From an uncultured Bacteroides sp. (lineage in GTDB: Bacteria > Bacteroidota > Bacteroidia > Bacteroidales > Bacteroidaceae): a stretch of 64,000 nucleotides of DNA. The stretch covers positions 1 to 64,000 of the forward strand of contig CAUHML010000001.1 in assembly GCA_959606905.1 (NCBI GenBank). Reading direction: 5' to 3'. Made by a program: the position numbers and the translations under genes. Positions 32,728 to 41,479 of this stretch are shown in pieces (positions within the stretch are counted from its first letter, which is position 1; each line of letters starts with the position of its first letter). The notes beneath the pieces are model-generated. The model saw nothing but the letters and a program-made list of their open reading frames with translations, was not told where the DNA came from and searched no databases.

Positions 32728-35088
32728 ATGAAAAAATTAGTATGTGGACTTACCTTGTGTCTGTCTGTCGGCAACATCTTTGCCGGCAGTACAAAAGACA
32801 TATACAAGAAGAATTGGATTGACTTTAATAAGAACGGAGTCAAGGACGTATACGAAGACCCTGCCGCTCCTATTGAAGCCCGTGTTGCGGATTTGCTGTC
32901 GCAAATGACGCTGGAAGAGAAAACCTGCCAAATGGCTACTTTATACGGTTCGGGGCGGGTATTGAAAGATGCATGGCCCACTGCCGAATGGTCAAAGGAA
33001 ATCTGGAAAGACGGTATCGGGAATATTGACGAACAGGCGAACGGATTGGGTAAATTCGGTTCCGAGCTTTCTTATCCGTATGCCAACAGTGTAAAGAACC
33101 GCCACGAAATACAACGCTGGTTTGTAGAACAGACACGGTTGGGCATTCCCGTTGACTTTACCAATGAAGGAATACGCGGATTGTGCCACAATCGGGCTAC
33201 CATGTTTCCTGCCCAATGCGGACAAGGTGCCACGTGGAACAAGAAACTGATCCGAGAAATTGCGAAAGTCACTGCTGATGAGGCAAAAGCGCTCGGATAT
33301 ACCAATATTTACGCCCCGATTCTGGACATTGCCCAAGACCCGCGCTGGGGACGGGTAGTAGAGAGTTATGGCGAAGATCCTTATCTGGCAGGCGAACTGG
33401 GAAAACAAATGATTCTCGGTCTGCAAGCCGAAGGACTGGCAGCCACTCCGAAACATTTTGCCGTCTATAGTATCCCGGTTGGAGGACGTGATGGAGGTAC
33501 ACGTACCGACCCGCACGTGGCTCCGCGTGAGATGAAGACTCTTTATTTGGAACCCTTCCGCAAAGGAATTCAGGAAGCAGGAGCCTTAGGGGTAATGAGC
33601 TCTTATAATGATTATGACGGAGAACCCGTCTCCGGGAGTTATCATTTCCTTACTGAAATTCTGCGTCAACAATGGGGGTTCAAGGGATATGTAGTATCGG
33701 ACAGTGAAGCAGTGGAATTCCTGCATACAAAACACCGCATTACCCCGACTGAAGAAGAAATGGCGGCACAAGTAGTAAATGCAGGACTGAATATCCGCAC
33801 CAACTTCACCCCGCCACAAGATTTTATCCTCCCTTTACGCCGTGCAATCAGCGAAGGAAAAATCTCTTTGCATACCCTCGACCAACGTGTAGGTGAAATC
33901 TTACGTGTCAAATTTATGTTGGGGCTTTTTGATAATCCGTACCCAGGTGATGATCGTCATCCAGAAACGGTAGTACACAATACCGCTCATCAGGAGGTAT
34001 CTATGAAAGCGGCTTTAGAGTCTATTGTTCTTCTGAAAAACGAGAATCAGATGCTTCCGTTGTCCAAGAGCCTCAACAAAATAGCAGTTATCGGTCCGAA
34101 TGCAGAAGAAGTGAAGGAACTTACGTGCAGATACGGCCCTGCCCATGCTCCTATCAAGACTGTATATCAGGGAATCAAAGAATATCTGCCTAATGCAGAA
34201 GTCAGCTATGCAAAGGGATGTAACATCATTGACAAGTATTTCCCAGAAAGTGAATTATACAATGTTCCTTTGGATACACAGGAACAAGCTATGATTAATG
34301 AAGCAGTAGAACTGGCAAAAGTTTCGGACATCGCTATTCTTGTATTAGGCGGAAATGAGAAGACGGTTCGGGAGGAATTTTCCCGTACCAGCCTCGATCT
34401 CTGCGGGCGTCAGCAGCAGTTGCTGGAAGCTGTATATGCAACAGGAAAGCCAGTAGTTTTGGTAATGGTAGACGGAAGGGCAGCAACAATCAACTGGGCC
34501 AACAAATACGTTCCCGCTATTGTGCATGCCTGGTTCCCCGGTGAATTTATGGGGAATGCTATTGCTAAAGTCCTTTTCGGAGATTACAATCCGGGCGGTC
34601 GCCTGGCTGTAACTTTCCCGAAGTCAGTAGGACAGGTTCCATTTGCATTTCCATTCAAACCCGGCTCCGATTCAAAGGGGAGAGTCCGTGTAGACGGAGT
34701 TCTTTATCCTTTCGGATATGGGTTAAGTTACACTACTTTTGAATATTCAGCCTTGAAGATCTCCAAACCGGTTATAGGTCCACAAGAAAACATGACCCTT
34801 TCGTGTATCGTAAAGAATACCGGGAAAAGAGCTGGAGATGAAGTAGTTCAGCTTTATATTCGGGATGATTTCAGCAGTGTGACTACCTACGACAAGGTGT
34901 TACGTGGCTTCGAACGTATTCATTTGCAACCGGGAGAAGAACAGACAATCAGCTTTACCCTTACTCCTCAAGACTTGGGGTTATGGGACAAGAACAATCA
35001 GTTTACGGTAGAACCGGGTAGTTTTTCAATAATGATAGGAGCTTCATCACAAGATATACGGTTGAAAGGAAGTTTTGAAGTGCAATAA
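32728..35088 (+). CDS. GH3 family beta-glycosidase (beta-glucosidase/xylosidase type)
   Basis: A 786-residue secreted enzyme with a signal peptide ending near FAGS (residue 20). The GH3 N-terminal barrel spans about 45-400. It includes the substrate-binding TPKHFAVYS (240-248) and the nucleophile D325 in YVVSDSEAVEFL; GVMSSYNDYDGEP precedes it. The alpha/beta sandwich (about 425-650) carries the second-domain acid/base region, and a fibronectin-III-like domain ends the protein (about 695-780). It should cleave terminal beta-linked glucose, xylose or a related sugar in the periplasm. It starts 2 bp after the PNPOx-like gene and so seems part of the rnr operon, an odd setting for a glycosidase. 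No SusCD pair is next to it. Confidence 0.92.
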   Translation: MKKLVCGLTLCLSVGNIFAGSTKDIYKKNWIDFNKNGVKDVYEDPAAPIEARVADLLSQMTLEEKTCQMATLYGSGRVLKDAWPTAEWSKEIWKDGIGNIDEQANGLGKFGSELSYPYANSVKNRHEIQRWFVEQTRLGIPVDFTNEGIRGLCHNRATMFPAQCGQGATWNKKLIREIAKVTADEAKALGYTNIYAPILDIAQDPRWGRVVESYGEDPYLAGELGKQMILGLQAEGLAATPKHFAVYSIPVGGRDGGTRTDPHVAPREMKTLYLEPFRKGIQEAGALGVMSSYNDYDGEPVSGSYHFLTEILRQQWGFKGYVVSDSEAVEFLHTKHRITPTEEEMAAQVVNAGLNIRTNFTPPQDFILPLRRAISEGKISLHTLDQRVGEILRVKFMLGLFDNPYPGDDRHPETVVHNTAHQEVSMKAALESIVLLKNENQMLPLSKSLNKIAVIGPNAEEVKELTCRYGPAHAPIKTVYQGIKEYLPNAEVSYAKGCNIIDKYFPESELYNVPLDTQEQAMINEAVELAKVSDIAILVLGGNEKTVREEFSRTSLDLCGRQQQLLEAVYATGKPVVLVMVDGRAATINWANKYVPAIVHAWFPGEFMGNAIAKVLFGDYNPGGRLAVTFPKSVGQVPFAFPFKPGSDSKGRVRVDGVLYPFGYGLSYTTFEYSALKISKPVIGPQENMTLSCIVKNTGKRAGDEVVQLYIRDDFSSVTTYDKVLRGFERIHLQPGEEQTISFTLTPQDLGLWDKNNQFTVEPGSFSIMIGASSQDIRLKGSFEVQ

Positions 35089-35113
35089 ACCCCAATCAAT
35101 AATATAAATCCAT

Positions 35114-35176
35114 AAGAACCGGTAATAATTTTGTTTTCCTCACTAAAAAGTGAAACAGAAATTATTACCGGTTCTT
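35114..35176. terminator. Long perfect inverted repeat between GH3 and cotH
   Basis: AAGAACCGGTAATAATTT (35114-35131) is perfectly repeated in inverse at 35159-35176, an 18-bp stem. The loop holds a smaller CACT/AGTG hairpin. Lying between two convergent genes it is most likely a bidirectional terminator, though its length is unusual. Confidence 0.7.
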
Positions 35177-35218
35177 CAGATTTCTATTTTCATCTATCAG
35201 TTCAACAGATTGATTCTA

Positions 35219-36985
35219 TTAAAGTTTACTGACTTCACTATCTATATAGTCTGCTCTATTCTTTAACCACGTCTTCAACTCTTTCACTTTTGTATCGAAT
35301 GAACGAGTATTTTCCCATAATTCACTATTCCTTTCCACAGAGGGTTTAAGCATTACAGCATAATCATCTACATATTGTAACAATGCATCTAGCTTATTAT
35401 TCTTGAAATCTTGCCAAGTTCTCTTATATATCGCTTTCACACGGCTATCTTGTAGAAAGCGTTGGAAAAATGCCGTACCGACTCCATTCATGCTACTTGA
35501 AAATAACGGTGTTTTGTAACGTCCAAAATGATTACTCGTACCTTCATAATCATACGCCCAATCAAAATCCCAGATAGGCCCCATTACATACTTGCCATTT
35601 CCTTCTTTATGGAGAAAAACACTTTTAGGATGATTTATCTCCATGTTGTGTACCAAGTTAAAGGTTATCAGAAATTTGGCAACCGATTCAATATCAATCA
35701 TGTCTACATAGCTATTTCCTTCTAACGGTTCTTTTGCAAATTGTGTCGTGAATGCATTAAAGTCCTTCTTCCAATATTCAAATTGCTCTGTGGTCAAATC
35801 AGGGTCTTTCACCATTACAGGGAGGTTAAATGCAGTCGATTTAAACTTAGGCTCATCATCCCAATAAGAATCAAGTTCCCACATGACACTGTTGTTTTCA
35901 TCCAAATCTACACGGTTTTCTTTAACCTCTATCTGTTCGGTCAACAAGTAAGAACCTTTATAAATTCCGTTTAAAACCACATCTACAGGAATTGCATGAT
36001 TGGTAAAAGGAAGTTCCAGCAGCCGACCTATCTTGAATGCAACCGAGTTAAGCATTAACGTAGGATCAAGATGATTTGCCAACAACACATAATTCTTGGC
36101 TTTCCCCAAACCACAGATCTCTGCTTTCTTATTAAGTTTCAGTCGATAAGGCTTTTTAGGATATCCCCACGTTGAATTGCCGCGTCCCTTCACCTCGGTT
36201 TTCCCTGTATAATCCTCATAGCCCCCTCTACCGTTAACAGCCAAAGTACCCTCCAGATAATAATCCTTACTTGGTATTTCCGCTATAGACGGATCTGTCG
36301 TCGTAATAGTCAATTCAGGAATAGCAGATAATAAGAATTCAGCCTTTACTGTATATTGAAAAGTCTCCCCATTTCTCATTATAAACTGATAAACTACGGG
36401 AGATGAAAAATCATTCTTTGTCATTCCACTTTTCTGTTCTACCTCGTCCACCAGTACTTTTACAGCATTCGTGGTAAATGTAGGGATAAGCTCGGATTGT
36501 GAGAATGTAACAAGGGGTATTATACTTTCTTCTCCAATAAAAGAGGAAACATCAGCAGTCAAGAATGCATTATTCTTTTTCAAAAAGCGGAAAGCAGAAA
36601 GCACTCCGGTATCTTTCAATGCAATTTCCACTGTATATTGCTGTTTACTGCCATCTTCTGCTTCCACAGTAAAAACCAATGGCTGCGAATAATCATTTGA
36701 GGTAACTCCGGATTCCTGCTCAACTCCATTTATCGTGATAGATTTTCCATTATATTCGAATACGGCAATTAATGATTTCAAATCATCATACTTATCCAAT
36801 GGCAATGTAATCACACTCCCCTGAATAGAGGCTTCCACATCATTTGCGACCTTACCTTGATTATCACTTTTCAAAATAGAAAAGTTCAGCAATTCCTTCG
36901 TTGAAGAGATTGAGGGTTCTTCGTCTTTACAGGCGGAAAATAGTAAGAAAATAGTTACTAAAATCCCTAAAGTATTGTTTAACAT
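35219..36985 (-). CDS. CotH-family lipoprotein with tandem N-terminal beta domains
   Basis: A 588-residue lipoprotein (LLFSAC, Cys19, then KDEE, surface-export type). Residues about 30-125 and 130-216 are two related DUF5018-like beta domains: each ends with a VYQF/VFTVEAEDG-type strand plus QYTVE/QYTVK, and each holds the motif SGxTxNDxSxP. The CotH domain follows (about 240-580) with GRGNSTW (267-273) and the GPIWDFDWAYD motif near 460, which in CotH kinases carries metal-binding aspartates. CotH proteins are atypical surface kinases in spore formers; the role in Bacteroides is unknown. Single gene, preceded by the cysK terminator. Confidence 0.85.
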   Translation of the reverse strand: MLNNTLGILVTIFLLFSACKDEEPSISSTKELLNFSILKSDNQGKVANDVEASIQGSVITLPLDKYDDLKSLIAVFEYNGKSITINGVEQESGVTSNDYSQPLVFTVEAEDGSKQQYTVEIALKDTGVLSAFRFLKKNNAFLTADVSSFIGEESIIPLVTFSQSELIPTFTTNAVKVLVDEVEQKSGMTKNDFSSPVVYQFIMRNGETFQYTVKAEFLLSAIPELTITTTDPSIAEIPSKDYYLEGTLAVNGRGGYEDYTGKTEVKGRGNSTWGYPKKPYRLKLNKKAEICGLGKAKNYVLLANHLDPTLMLNSVAFKIGRLLELPFTNHAIPVDVVLNGIYKGSYLLTEQIEVKENRVDLDENNSVMWELDSYWDDEPKFKSTAFNLPVMVKDPDLTTEQFEYWKKDFNAFTTQFAKEPLEGNSYVDMIDIESVAKFLITFNLVHNMEINHPKSVFLHKEGNGKYVMGPIWDFDWAYDYEGTSNHFGRYKTPLFSSSMNGVGTAFFQRFLQDSRVKAIYKRTWQDFKNNKLDALLQYVDDYAVMLKPSVERNSELWENTRSFDTKVKELKTWLKNRADYIDSEVSKL

Positions 36986-37001
36986 AGTATTAAATAAAAA
37001 T

Positions 37002-37037
37002 GGTTACTTGGCAAATATACGATTTTGCCAAATAACC
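37002..37037 (-). terminator. Terminator of cysK
   Basis: GGTTACTTGGCAAA (37002-37015) pairs with TTTGCCAAATAACC (37024-37037) with one mismatch, and TTTTTATTT follows on the minus strand. A TATATTTG -7 box for cotH (37012-37019) overlaps the stem. Confidence 0.7.
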
Positions 37038-37076
37038 ACCCGATTATTCTCTCTCTTTTTTCTAAAATTCAGTGTA

Positions 37077-38024
37077 TCATAAAGGATATTCCTCAAAAGC
37101 ATACAAAATAGTAGACAAATAACGTTCGCCTGTATCGGGCAGCAACGCCACAATCATCTTCCCTTCATTTTCCGGGCGTTTTGCCAGTTCTGTCGCCGCA
37201 TAAACAGCAGCACCCGAAGATATGCCGACCAGCAATCCTTCCAGCTTCGCCAGTTCACGGCTTGTACGAATGGCATCATCATTCTGCACCCGAATAATTT
37301 CATCTACGACGGAAGCCTTGTAAGTCTTCGGAATGAAACCCGCACCGATTCCCTGAATCTTATGAGGCCCAGGCTTTCCTCCGGAAAGAACCGGCGAATC
37401 AGACGGTTCTACCGCTACCACCCTCACACTGGGGTCGCGCATCTTCAATGCTTCACCTACTCCGCTAACTGTCCCGCCAGTACCCACGCCGGCCACAAAG
37501 ATATCGACTTTCCCCTCGGTATCTCTCCATATTTCCAGGCCGGTAGTACGTAAATGCATGGCGGGGTTAGCAGGATTTTCAAATTGTTGTAAGATAACAG
37601 AGTCCGGAGTTGCCGCTTTCAGTTCTTCCGCTTTGGCAATTGCTCCTTTCATACCATCCGCACCGGGAGTCAGGACCAATTCTGCTCCCAAAGCTTTCAA
37701 AAGATTGCGGCGTTCAACACTCATCGTGTCGGGCATTGTCAATATCAACTTATAACCTTTGGCAGCAGCCACAAAAGCCAGTCCTACTCCGGTGTTGCCA
37801 CTAGTCGGTTCTATAATAGTAGCTCCCGCTTGCAAAACACCTTTTACCTCAGCGTCTTCAATCATCGCCAAAGCAATACGGTCTTTAACGCTTCCGGCAG
37901 GGTTAAAATATTCAAGCTTCACTACCAGGCGAGCTTTCAAATTCTTACTCTTATTATAATTACTAAGTTCCAACAACGGAGTGTTACCAACCAGGTCCGT
38001 CAATTTTCTTGCTATCTTCTCCAT
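37077..38024 (-). CDS. cysK: Cysteine synthase A (O-acetylserine sulfhydrylase)
   Basis: A 315-residue PLP enzyme making L-cysteine from O-acetylserine and sulfide. I chose the ATG at 38024 ([18 protein letters not shown]); an in-frame ATG 21 bp upstream adds MNLKRIY, which is not typical. The PLP lysine is K47 in NPAGSVKDR, the substrate loop is TSGNTG, and the phosphate-binding loop GVGTGGT is clear. It is transcribed alone between hairpins at 37002 and 38097, with a -7 box at 38062-38069. Confidence 0.96.
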   Translation of the reverse strand: MEKIARKLTDLVGNTPLLELSNYNKSKNLKARLVVKLEYFNPAGSVKDRIALAMIEDAEVKGVLQAGATIIEPTSGNTGVGLAFVAAAKGYKLILTMPDTMSVERRNLLKALGAELVLTPGADGMKGAIAKAEELKAATPDSVILQQFENPANPAMHLRTTGLEIWRDTEGKVDIFVAGVGTGGTVSGVGEALKMRDPSVRVVAVEPSDSPVLSGGKPGPHKIQGIGAGFIPKTYKASVVDEIIRVQNDDAIRTSRELAKLEGLLVGISSGAAVYAATELAKRPENEGKMIVALLPDTGERYLSTILYAFEEYPL

Positions 38025-38061
38025 ATATATCCGTTTTAAATTCATACGTTTTAATATATGA

Positions 38062-38069
38062 CAAAGATA
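38062..38069 (-). promoter_or_regulatory. Candidate -7 box of cysK
   Basis: TATCTTTG on the minus strand, 38 bp before the chosen start codon at 38024. Confidence 0.5.
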
Positions 38070-38096
38070 GCGCGGATTCTGTTCAGGCGAAATACC

Positions 38097-38126
38097 ACAG
38101 ATGTGGTAATTTCATACCACATCTGT
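38097..38126 (-). terminator. Hairpin after the cupin gene
   Basis: ACAGATGTGGTA (38097-38108) pairs perfectly with TACCACATCTGT (38115-38126). It starts 1 bp after the cupin stop. The U tract is weak, so it may be a stabilising 3' hairpin or an operator upstream of cysK. Confidence 0.5.
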
Positions 38127-38127
38127 C

Positions 38128-38466
38128 TTACAGAAAATCTGCCCGCATCGGAGTAAATGTGTCAATCAGCACGCCTGCTTCGAGACAAACACAGCCATGA
38201 GGTTTATTAGGAGCCACATAATAGCCATCTCCTGCCGATAGTATTTCTTTCTGTTCGCCAATCGTTAATTCGAACTTTCCACTTACCACATAAGTAGCCT
38301 GACTGTGATGATGTTCGTGCATTGTACCGACAGCTCCTTTTTCAAACTGCACTTTTACCATCATCAACTGTTCGTCATAACCCATTATCTGACGACGGAT
38401 TCCCGGACCCGGGTTCTCCCACTTCAGTTCCTTTTCAAACTGAAAGACTTCACTACACATCTTCAT
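38128..38466 (-). CDS. Small cupin-domain protein
   Basis: A 112-residue single-domain cupin. I chose ATG at 38466; an upstream TTG would add three residues. The metal-binding cluster is HEHHHSQATYVVSGKFEL, with the second motif HGCVCLEAG near the end. Such proteins bind a divalent metal and may act on a small sugar or keto acid; KdgF-like pectin cupins look similar, but no uronate pathway gene is nearby. Own -7 box at 38498-38505. Confidence 0.85.
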   Translation of the reverse strand: MKMCSEVFQFEKELKWENPGPGIRRQIMGYDEQLMMVKVQFEKGAVGTMHEHHHSQATYVVSGKFELTIGEQKEILSAGDGYYVAPNKPHGCVCLEAGVLIDTFTPMRADFL

Positions 38467-38497
38467 ATTTATCAAATATTAATCTATTAAATAAAAA

Positions 38498-38505
38498 CAA
38501 AGATA
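38498..38505 (-). promoter_or_regulatory. Candidate -7 box of the cupin gene
   Basis: TATCTTTG on the minus strand, 31 bp before the start codon. Confidence 0.5.
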
Positions 38506-38591
38506 GCCTTTTAGTCCATTGACAGCAAAATAAAGGCAGCCTTCATTAACAAATCTCATAAATTATCCTGAATATGCTTTGAACAGTGCAC

Positions 38592-38861
38592 CTATAACCG
38601 GACATTCAAAACCGGATGTCCTTCCACTAGCATTCTTCTCGACACATGACCTTCTTTGGAGAAAATCAGCACATCATCTGCCGCAACTTGCTTCAGCACA
38701 TATTCCCCTTTCTTATTAGTCACTGCCAATTCTTTCTCATTTCCTACCGAATAAATACGGACTCCTTCTATGGGAGTAGCCTGTACGTCTCTGACCACCC
38801 CACGCACTGTTATCTTTTTACCTTTTCCAATCTTACCCTTATCCTGTTCCTTACTCGCCAT
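38592..38861 (-). CDS. Small carboxypeptidase-regulatory-like domain protein, possibly truncated
   Basis: An 89-residue protein made of a single CarboxypepD-regulatory-like beta domain: KKITVRGVVRDVQATPIEGV, then a GEYVLKQVAADDVLIFSKEG core. This is the domain that starts SusC receptors, but here it stands alone and has no signal peptide. ATG at 38861 is the best start; a stop lies four codons upstream. Foreign sequence begins at about 38869, so the 5' end, including a signal peptide, was probably lost in a rearrangement. It may therefore be non-functional. Confidence 0.55.
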   Translation of the reverse strand: MASKEQDKGKIGKGKKITVRGVVRDVQATPIEGVRIYSVGNEKELAVTNKKGEYVLKQVAADDVLIFSKEGHVSRRMLVEGHPVLNVRL

Positions 38862-38868
38862 AGTAATC

Positions 38869-39054
38869 AATCAGGCAGGCAAAGAATGGAAAAAGTACTC
38901 TGTAACTGTGGATATTCCCGTCAACGTGCTAGTCAAGTTTGTATTCAAGCTATGCGCAGGTGACAATAACCAACTGACCGGTTATAACGCAACGCCAACA
39001 GAAAATGTAGTTTATTGGTTTGATGACGTTTCCCTAAAACTTGCTACGGAATAA
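38869..39054 (+). pseudogene. C-terminal remnant of a carbohydrate-binding (CBM4/9-like) protein
   Basis: On the plus strand 61 codons read NQAGKEWKKYSVTVDIPVNV and onward, ending VVYWFDDVSLKLATE and a stop. The last strand, WFDDVSLKL, is the usual end of CBM4/9 or CIA30-like beta-sandwich domains at the C-terminus of secreted glycosidases. No start codon or upstream part is present; instead the sequence abuts the minus-strand domain gene. It marks a deletion or inversion joint at about 38865. Confidence 0.6.
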
Positions 39055-39068
39055 ACAGAACACATTAA

Positions 39069-39218
39069 TTTACAGAACTCAAACTTTATGTCTTTAGTAA
39101 AGTAAGAGTACGTCAAATAGAAGAAGGTTCTGATATCCAAGTACATTTAACGGGAGTCTCTATAACTCAAAATGGCGACAATATCCCTACGGGAGATATT
39201 TGTCGCCATCATGAATAA
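39069..39218 (+). pseudogene. 49-codon open frame, possible remnant
   Basis: After a TAA at 39066 the plus strand stays open for 49 codons (FTELKLYVFSKVRVRQIEEG...). There is no start codon. Its end runs through the GH89 terminator, so at least that part is not natural coding sequence. Could be debris linked to the CBM remnant or chance. Confidence 0.2.
39172..39209 (-). terminator. Terminator of the GH89 gene (end of PUL2)
   Basis: ATGGCGACA at 39172 pairs with TGTCGCCAT at 39201-39209, with further pairing inside and a TTTTG tail on the minus strand. It ends the PUL2 transcript. Confidence 0.7.
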
Positions 39219-39235
39219 AAAACTTCTAACCTATC

Positions 39236-41443
39236 TTACATTTCCTCTATCAGAGGTTTGTATTTGTCATATAACTCTTTCGAGATAATCACACTATTTC
39301 CGACAGGTTGTTCGGGGAAAGTTCCGATACAGTCTTTCCACCAACGTTCTTCGTATTCGGTAACATCCTTCTTGTAGTCCTCGTATTTCGCATCATCAAA
39401 ATTCTGCCCCGCAAGGACGGCACGATCGACTGCGGCAAAAAACATTTTCCAACGTTCCGCATAGAAAGTGGAAATCAGTCCCGACCAGGAACGGCTGGCA
39501 TAGTCATTCAGGAGCGAAGCCTTTTCTCCCCATGTAGTCAGCAGGTTACGGGCATTCTGTTCAAAGTAGAGCTTTTCTTTTTCATTTGCTCCCAGTTTGC
39601 GGGCGTCACTGATCCATTTTCCCATAAGGAAAGCAGACTGGGTGGATAATACACGATCCATATCGCTCAAAATGCCAAGCATAAGTTGCTCTTTAGCTTT
39701 CATGGTTTTAAAGTCGCCTTTCTGATAAGCCTTTTCGTAGTCTTTGAATACAGCCCAGAAGTAGTTTCCAAGAAGTTGGCGGGTGACGTTAACAACATCG
39801 AACGAATAGGAAGTACCCTTGCCGTCCGCTTCGAGCATTAATCCGAGAATAGACAAGAGCGTTTTGTTACTGTATCTGAAACGGGGATTCGCATAATAAG
39901 TTTTAAACTTGCCGAAAGTGGGGCGGATACTCAACATTGCACATTGTCCGGGACGGCTCGGATCGGCATAAATACTGTCAATCAGTAGTTTCCAGGCAGT
40001 TTTTCCCTTCGCATTATCCCTCCCGATACGCCGTACAGCCAGTTCTTCCGTCCAACGCGGGACGTCTTTATGTATATCTATATCCCAAGCTTTTTCGAAC
40101 ACATAATTATAAACAAAAGGATTACAGTCGAAACCTTCGAGAGTAGAGCCCAGTCCTTCGAAGTTCTTGCCGCCATTAGCAAATGTATTTTCGAGACGCT
40201 TGTTGATATCGTATAGATTGCCTACCAATACCGTATTACCGCCAAAGTTACCAAGATAACACCAGATATAAGGAACTCCAAAATATTTATCGGTCTGTTG
40301 CCATACTTCGTGCCGTTCACAGTAATAATCCAGAAGCAGCGATTTCTTGGAAGGGAAGGCAGTGATATAAGCCTTAATCCGCTCATTCGTCCAGTCTTTC
40401 TTTTCATTCCAGAACAGCCAGGTCATTTGCAGCCAGACAGCTTTTTTATCTGCTTTCTCCAGACTTTGGTACACCTGTCGGCTGACACGTCTCAAATAAG
40501 ACGGCTCATAACTGGGTGCTTCCAACTCATTGAACAAGTCGATGCCGTAGATATGATCGGTGCCGTAAATAGAGTTCTGTTCTTCCAGAAACATTTTCTG
40601 AATCTTTGTGAACAACGGATCCATTGGGTCAAGGAAGCTACAAGCGTATTGATCGGAATAGCCTGCCCACGCTCCCAGTTTGGTTATCTTGGCATCGGGA
40701 TAAATACGTTTCAATTCTTGCGGCACATGACCGGCAAAAGCAGGAAGAACAGGTTTCATGTTCAGCTCCCGTTCACGGGCTACAATCTTTTTCTGCAACT
40801 CCTCCTGTCCGTCGAGCCAGGACATCGGCAGATTTCCCTGCCAATAGTCAATATTCAACATACGGTGCCACGGCAGATGTGCAGGGCCTGTGAAATAATT
40901 GCGTACTTCGCTTTCCGACAACCCGAGTTTTGTCCACACTTTCAACCAGATAGATTCCTGACCGGTGATTGCCAGCGGAAGATTGATACCATTCAGTGCC
41001 ATCCAGTCAATAAAATGTTCCCAATCCTTCCATTGCCACCACGGCATGGTGTAGCCAAAAGTACAGTAGTTCAGGAAGAAACGGTCTTTACAACGGGCGT
41101 CCACCGTGACCTTCTTATCTACCGCCGGGAGTGTTGCCGGCATATCCAGATGATCGTCCACAAACCAGGATACGTTCGTGTTGCAATAATATTTAAGGTA
41201 GTAATTGAGTCCGACAGCCATGCTGTTCGCGTTATTTCCGGCAACCTCGATCTTATCCCCAACGGAAGAAAGTTGAAAATAATCGTTCTTTCCTTCCGGC
41301 AGTTTCTTGCCGGTGATTTGGGACGAGTAATTGGGAAGAAGTCTGTTTACTAATGCATTAAACACCGCTACATCATCTGCATAAGAACCCAATGTACAGA
41401 TACAGGCCAAAATAAAAAGAGATAGTTTCTTCATATATTTCAT
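39236..41443 (-). CDS. GH89 alpha-N-acetylglucosaminidase
   Basis: A 735-residue secreted enzyme with a signal peptide ending near SYA (residue 22). It has the NAGLU N-terminal domain (about 25-115), the central barrel (about 120-450) and the C-terminal helical domain. Comparison with the human enzyme places the acid/base glutamate at E306 (DLFNELEAP) and the nucleophile at E436 (GSTLEGF). WGLN/W-rich stretches such as MPWWQWKDWEHFIDWMALNG are typical. It removes terminal alpha-linked GlcNAc, found on gastric-type mucin O-glycans and in heparan sulfate. No sulfatase or lyase accompanies it, which favours mucin-type substrates. Last gene of PUL2. Confidence 0.93.
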   Translation of the reverse strand: MKYMKKLSLFILACICTLGSYADDVAVFNALVNRLLPNYSSQITGKKLPEGKNDYFQLSSVGDKIEVAGNNANSMAVGLNYYLKYYCNTNVSWFVDDHLDMPATLPAVDKKVTVDARCKDRFFLNYCTFGYTMPWWQWKDWEHFIDWMALNGINLPLAITGQESIWLKVWTKLGLSESEVRNYFTGPAHLPWHRMLNIDYWQGNLPMSWLDGQEELQKKIVARERELNMKPVLPAFAGHVPQELKRIYPDAKITKLGAWAGYSDQYACSFLDPMDPLFTKIQKMFLEEQNSIYGTDHIYGIDLFNELEAPSYEPSYLRRVSRQVYQSLEKADKKAVWLQMTWLFWNEKKDWTNERIKAYITAFPSKKSLLLDYYCERHEVWQQTDKYFGVPYIWCYLGNFGGNTVLVGNLYDINKRLENTFANGGKNFEGLGSTLEGFDCNPFVYNYVFEKAWDIDIHKDVPRWTEELAVRRIGRDNAKGKTAWKLLIDSIYADPSRPGQCAMLSIRPTFGKFKTYYANPRFRYSNKTLLSILGLMLEADGKGTSYSFDVVNVTRQLLGNYFWAVFKDYEKAYQKGDFKTMKAKEQLMLGILSDMDRVLSTQSAFLMGKWISDARKLGANEKEKLYFEQNARNLLTTWGEKASLLNDYASRSWSGLISTFYAERWKMFFAAVDRAVLAGQNFDDAKYEDYKKDVTEYEERWWKDCIGTFPEQPVGNSVIISKELYDKYKPLIEEM

Positions 41444-41479
41444 ATTTAAAAGTCATTATATAATTATATAGTAGTATTA

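Noticed and set aside
40298..41353. 351-codon plus-strand frame
   Set aside because: Antisense shadow of the GH89 gene; no domain features.
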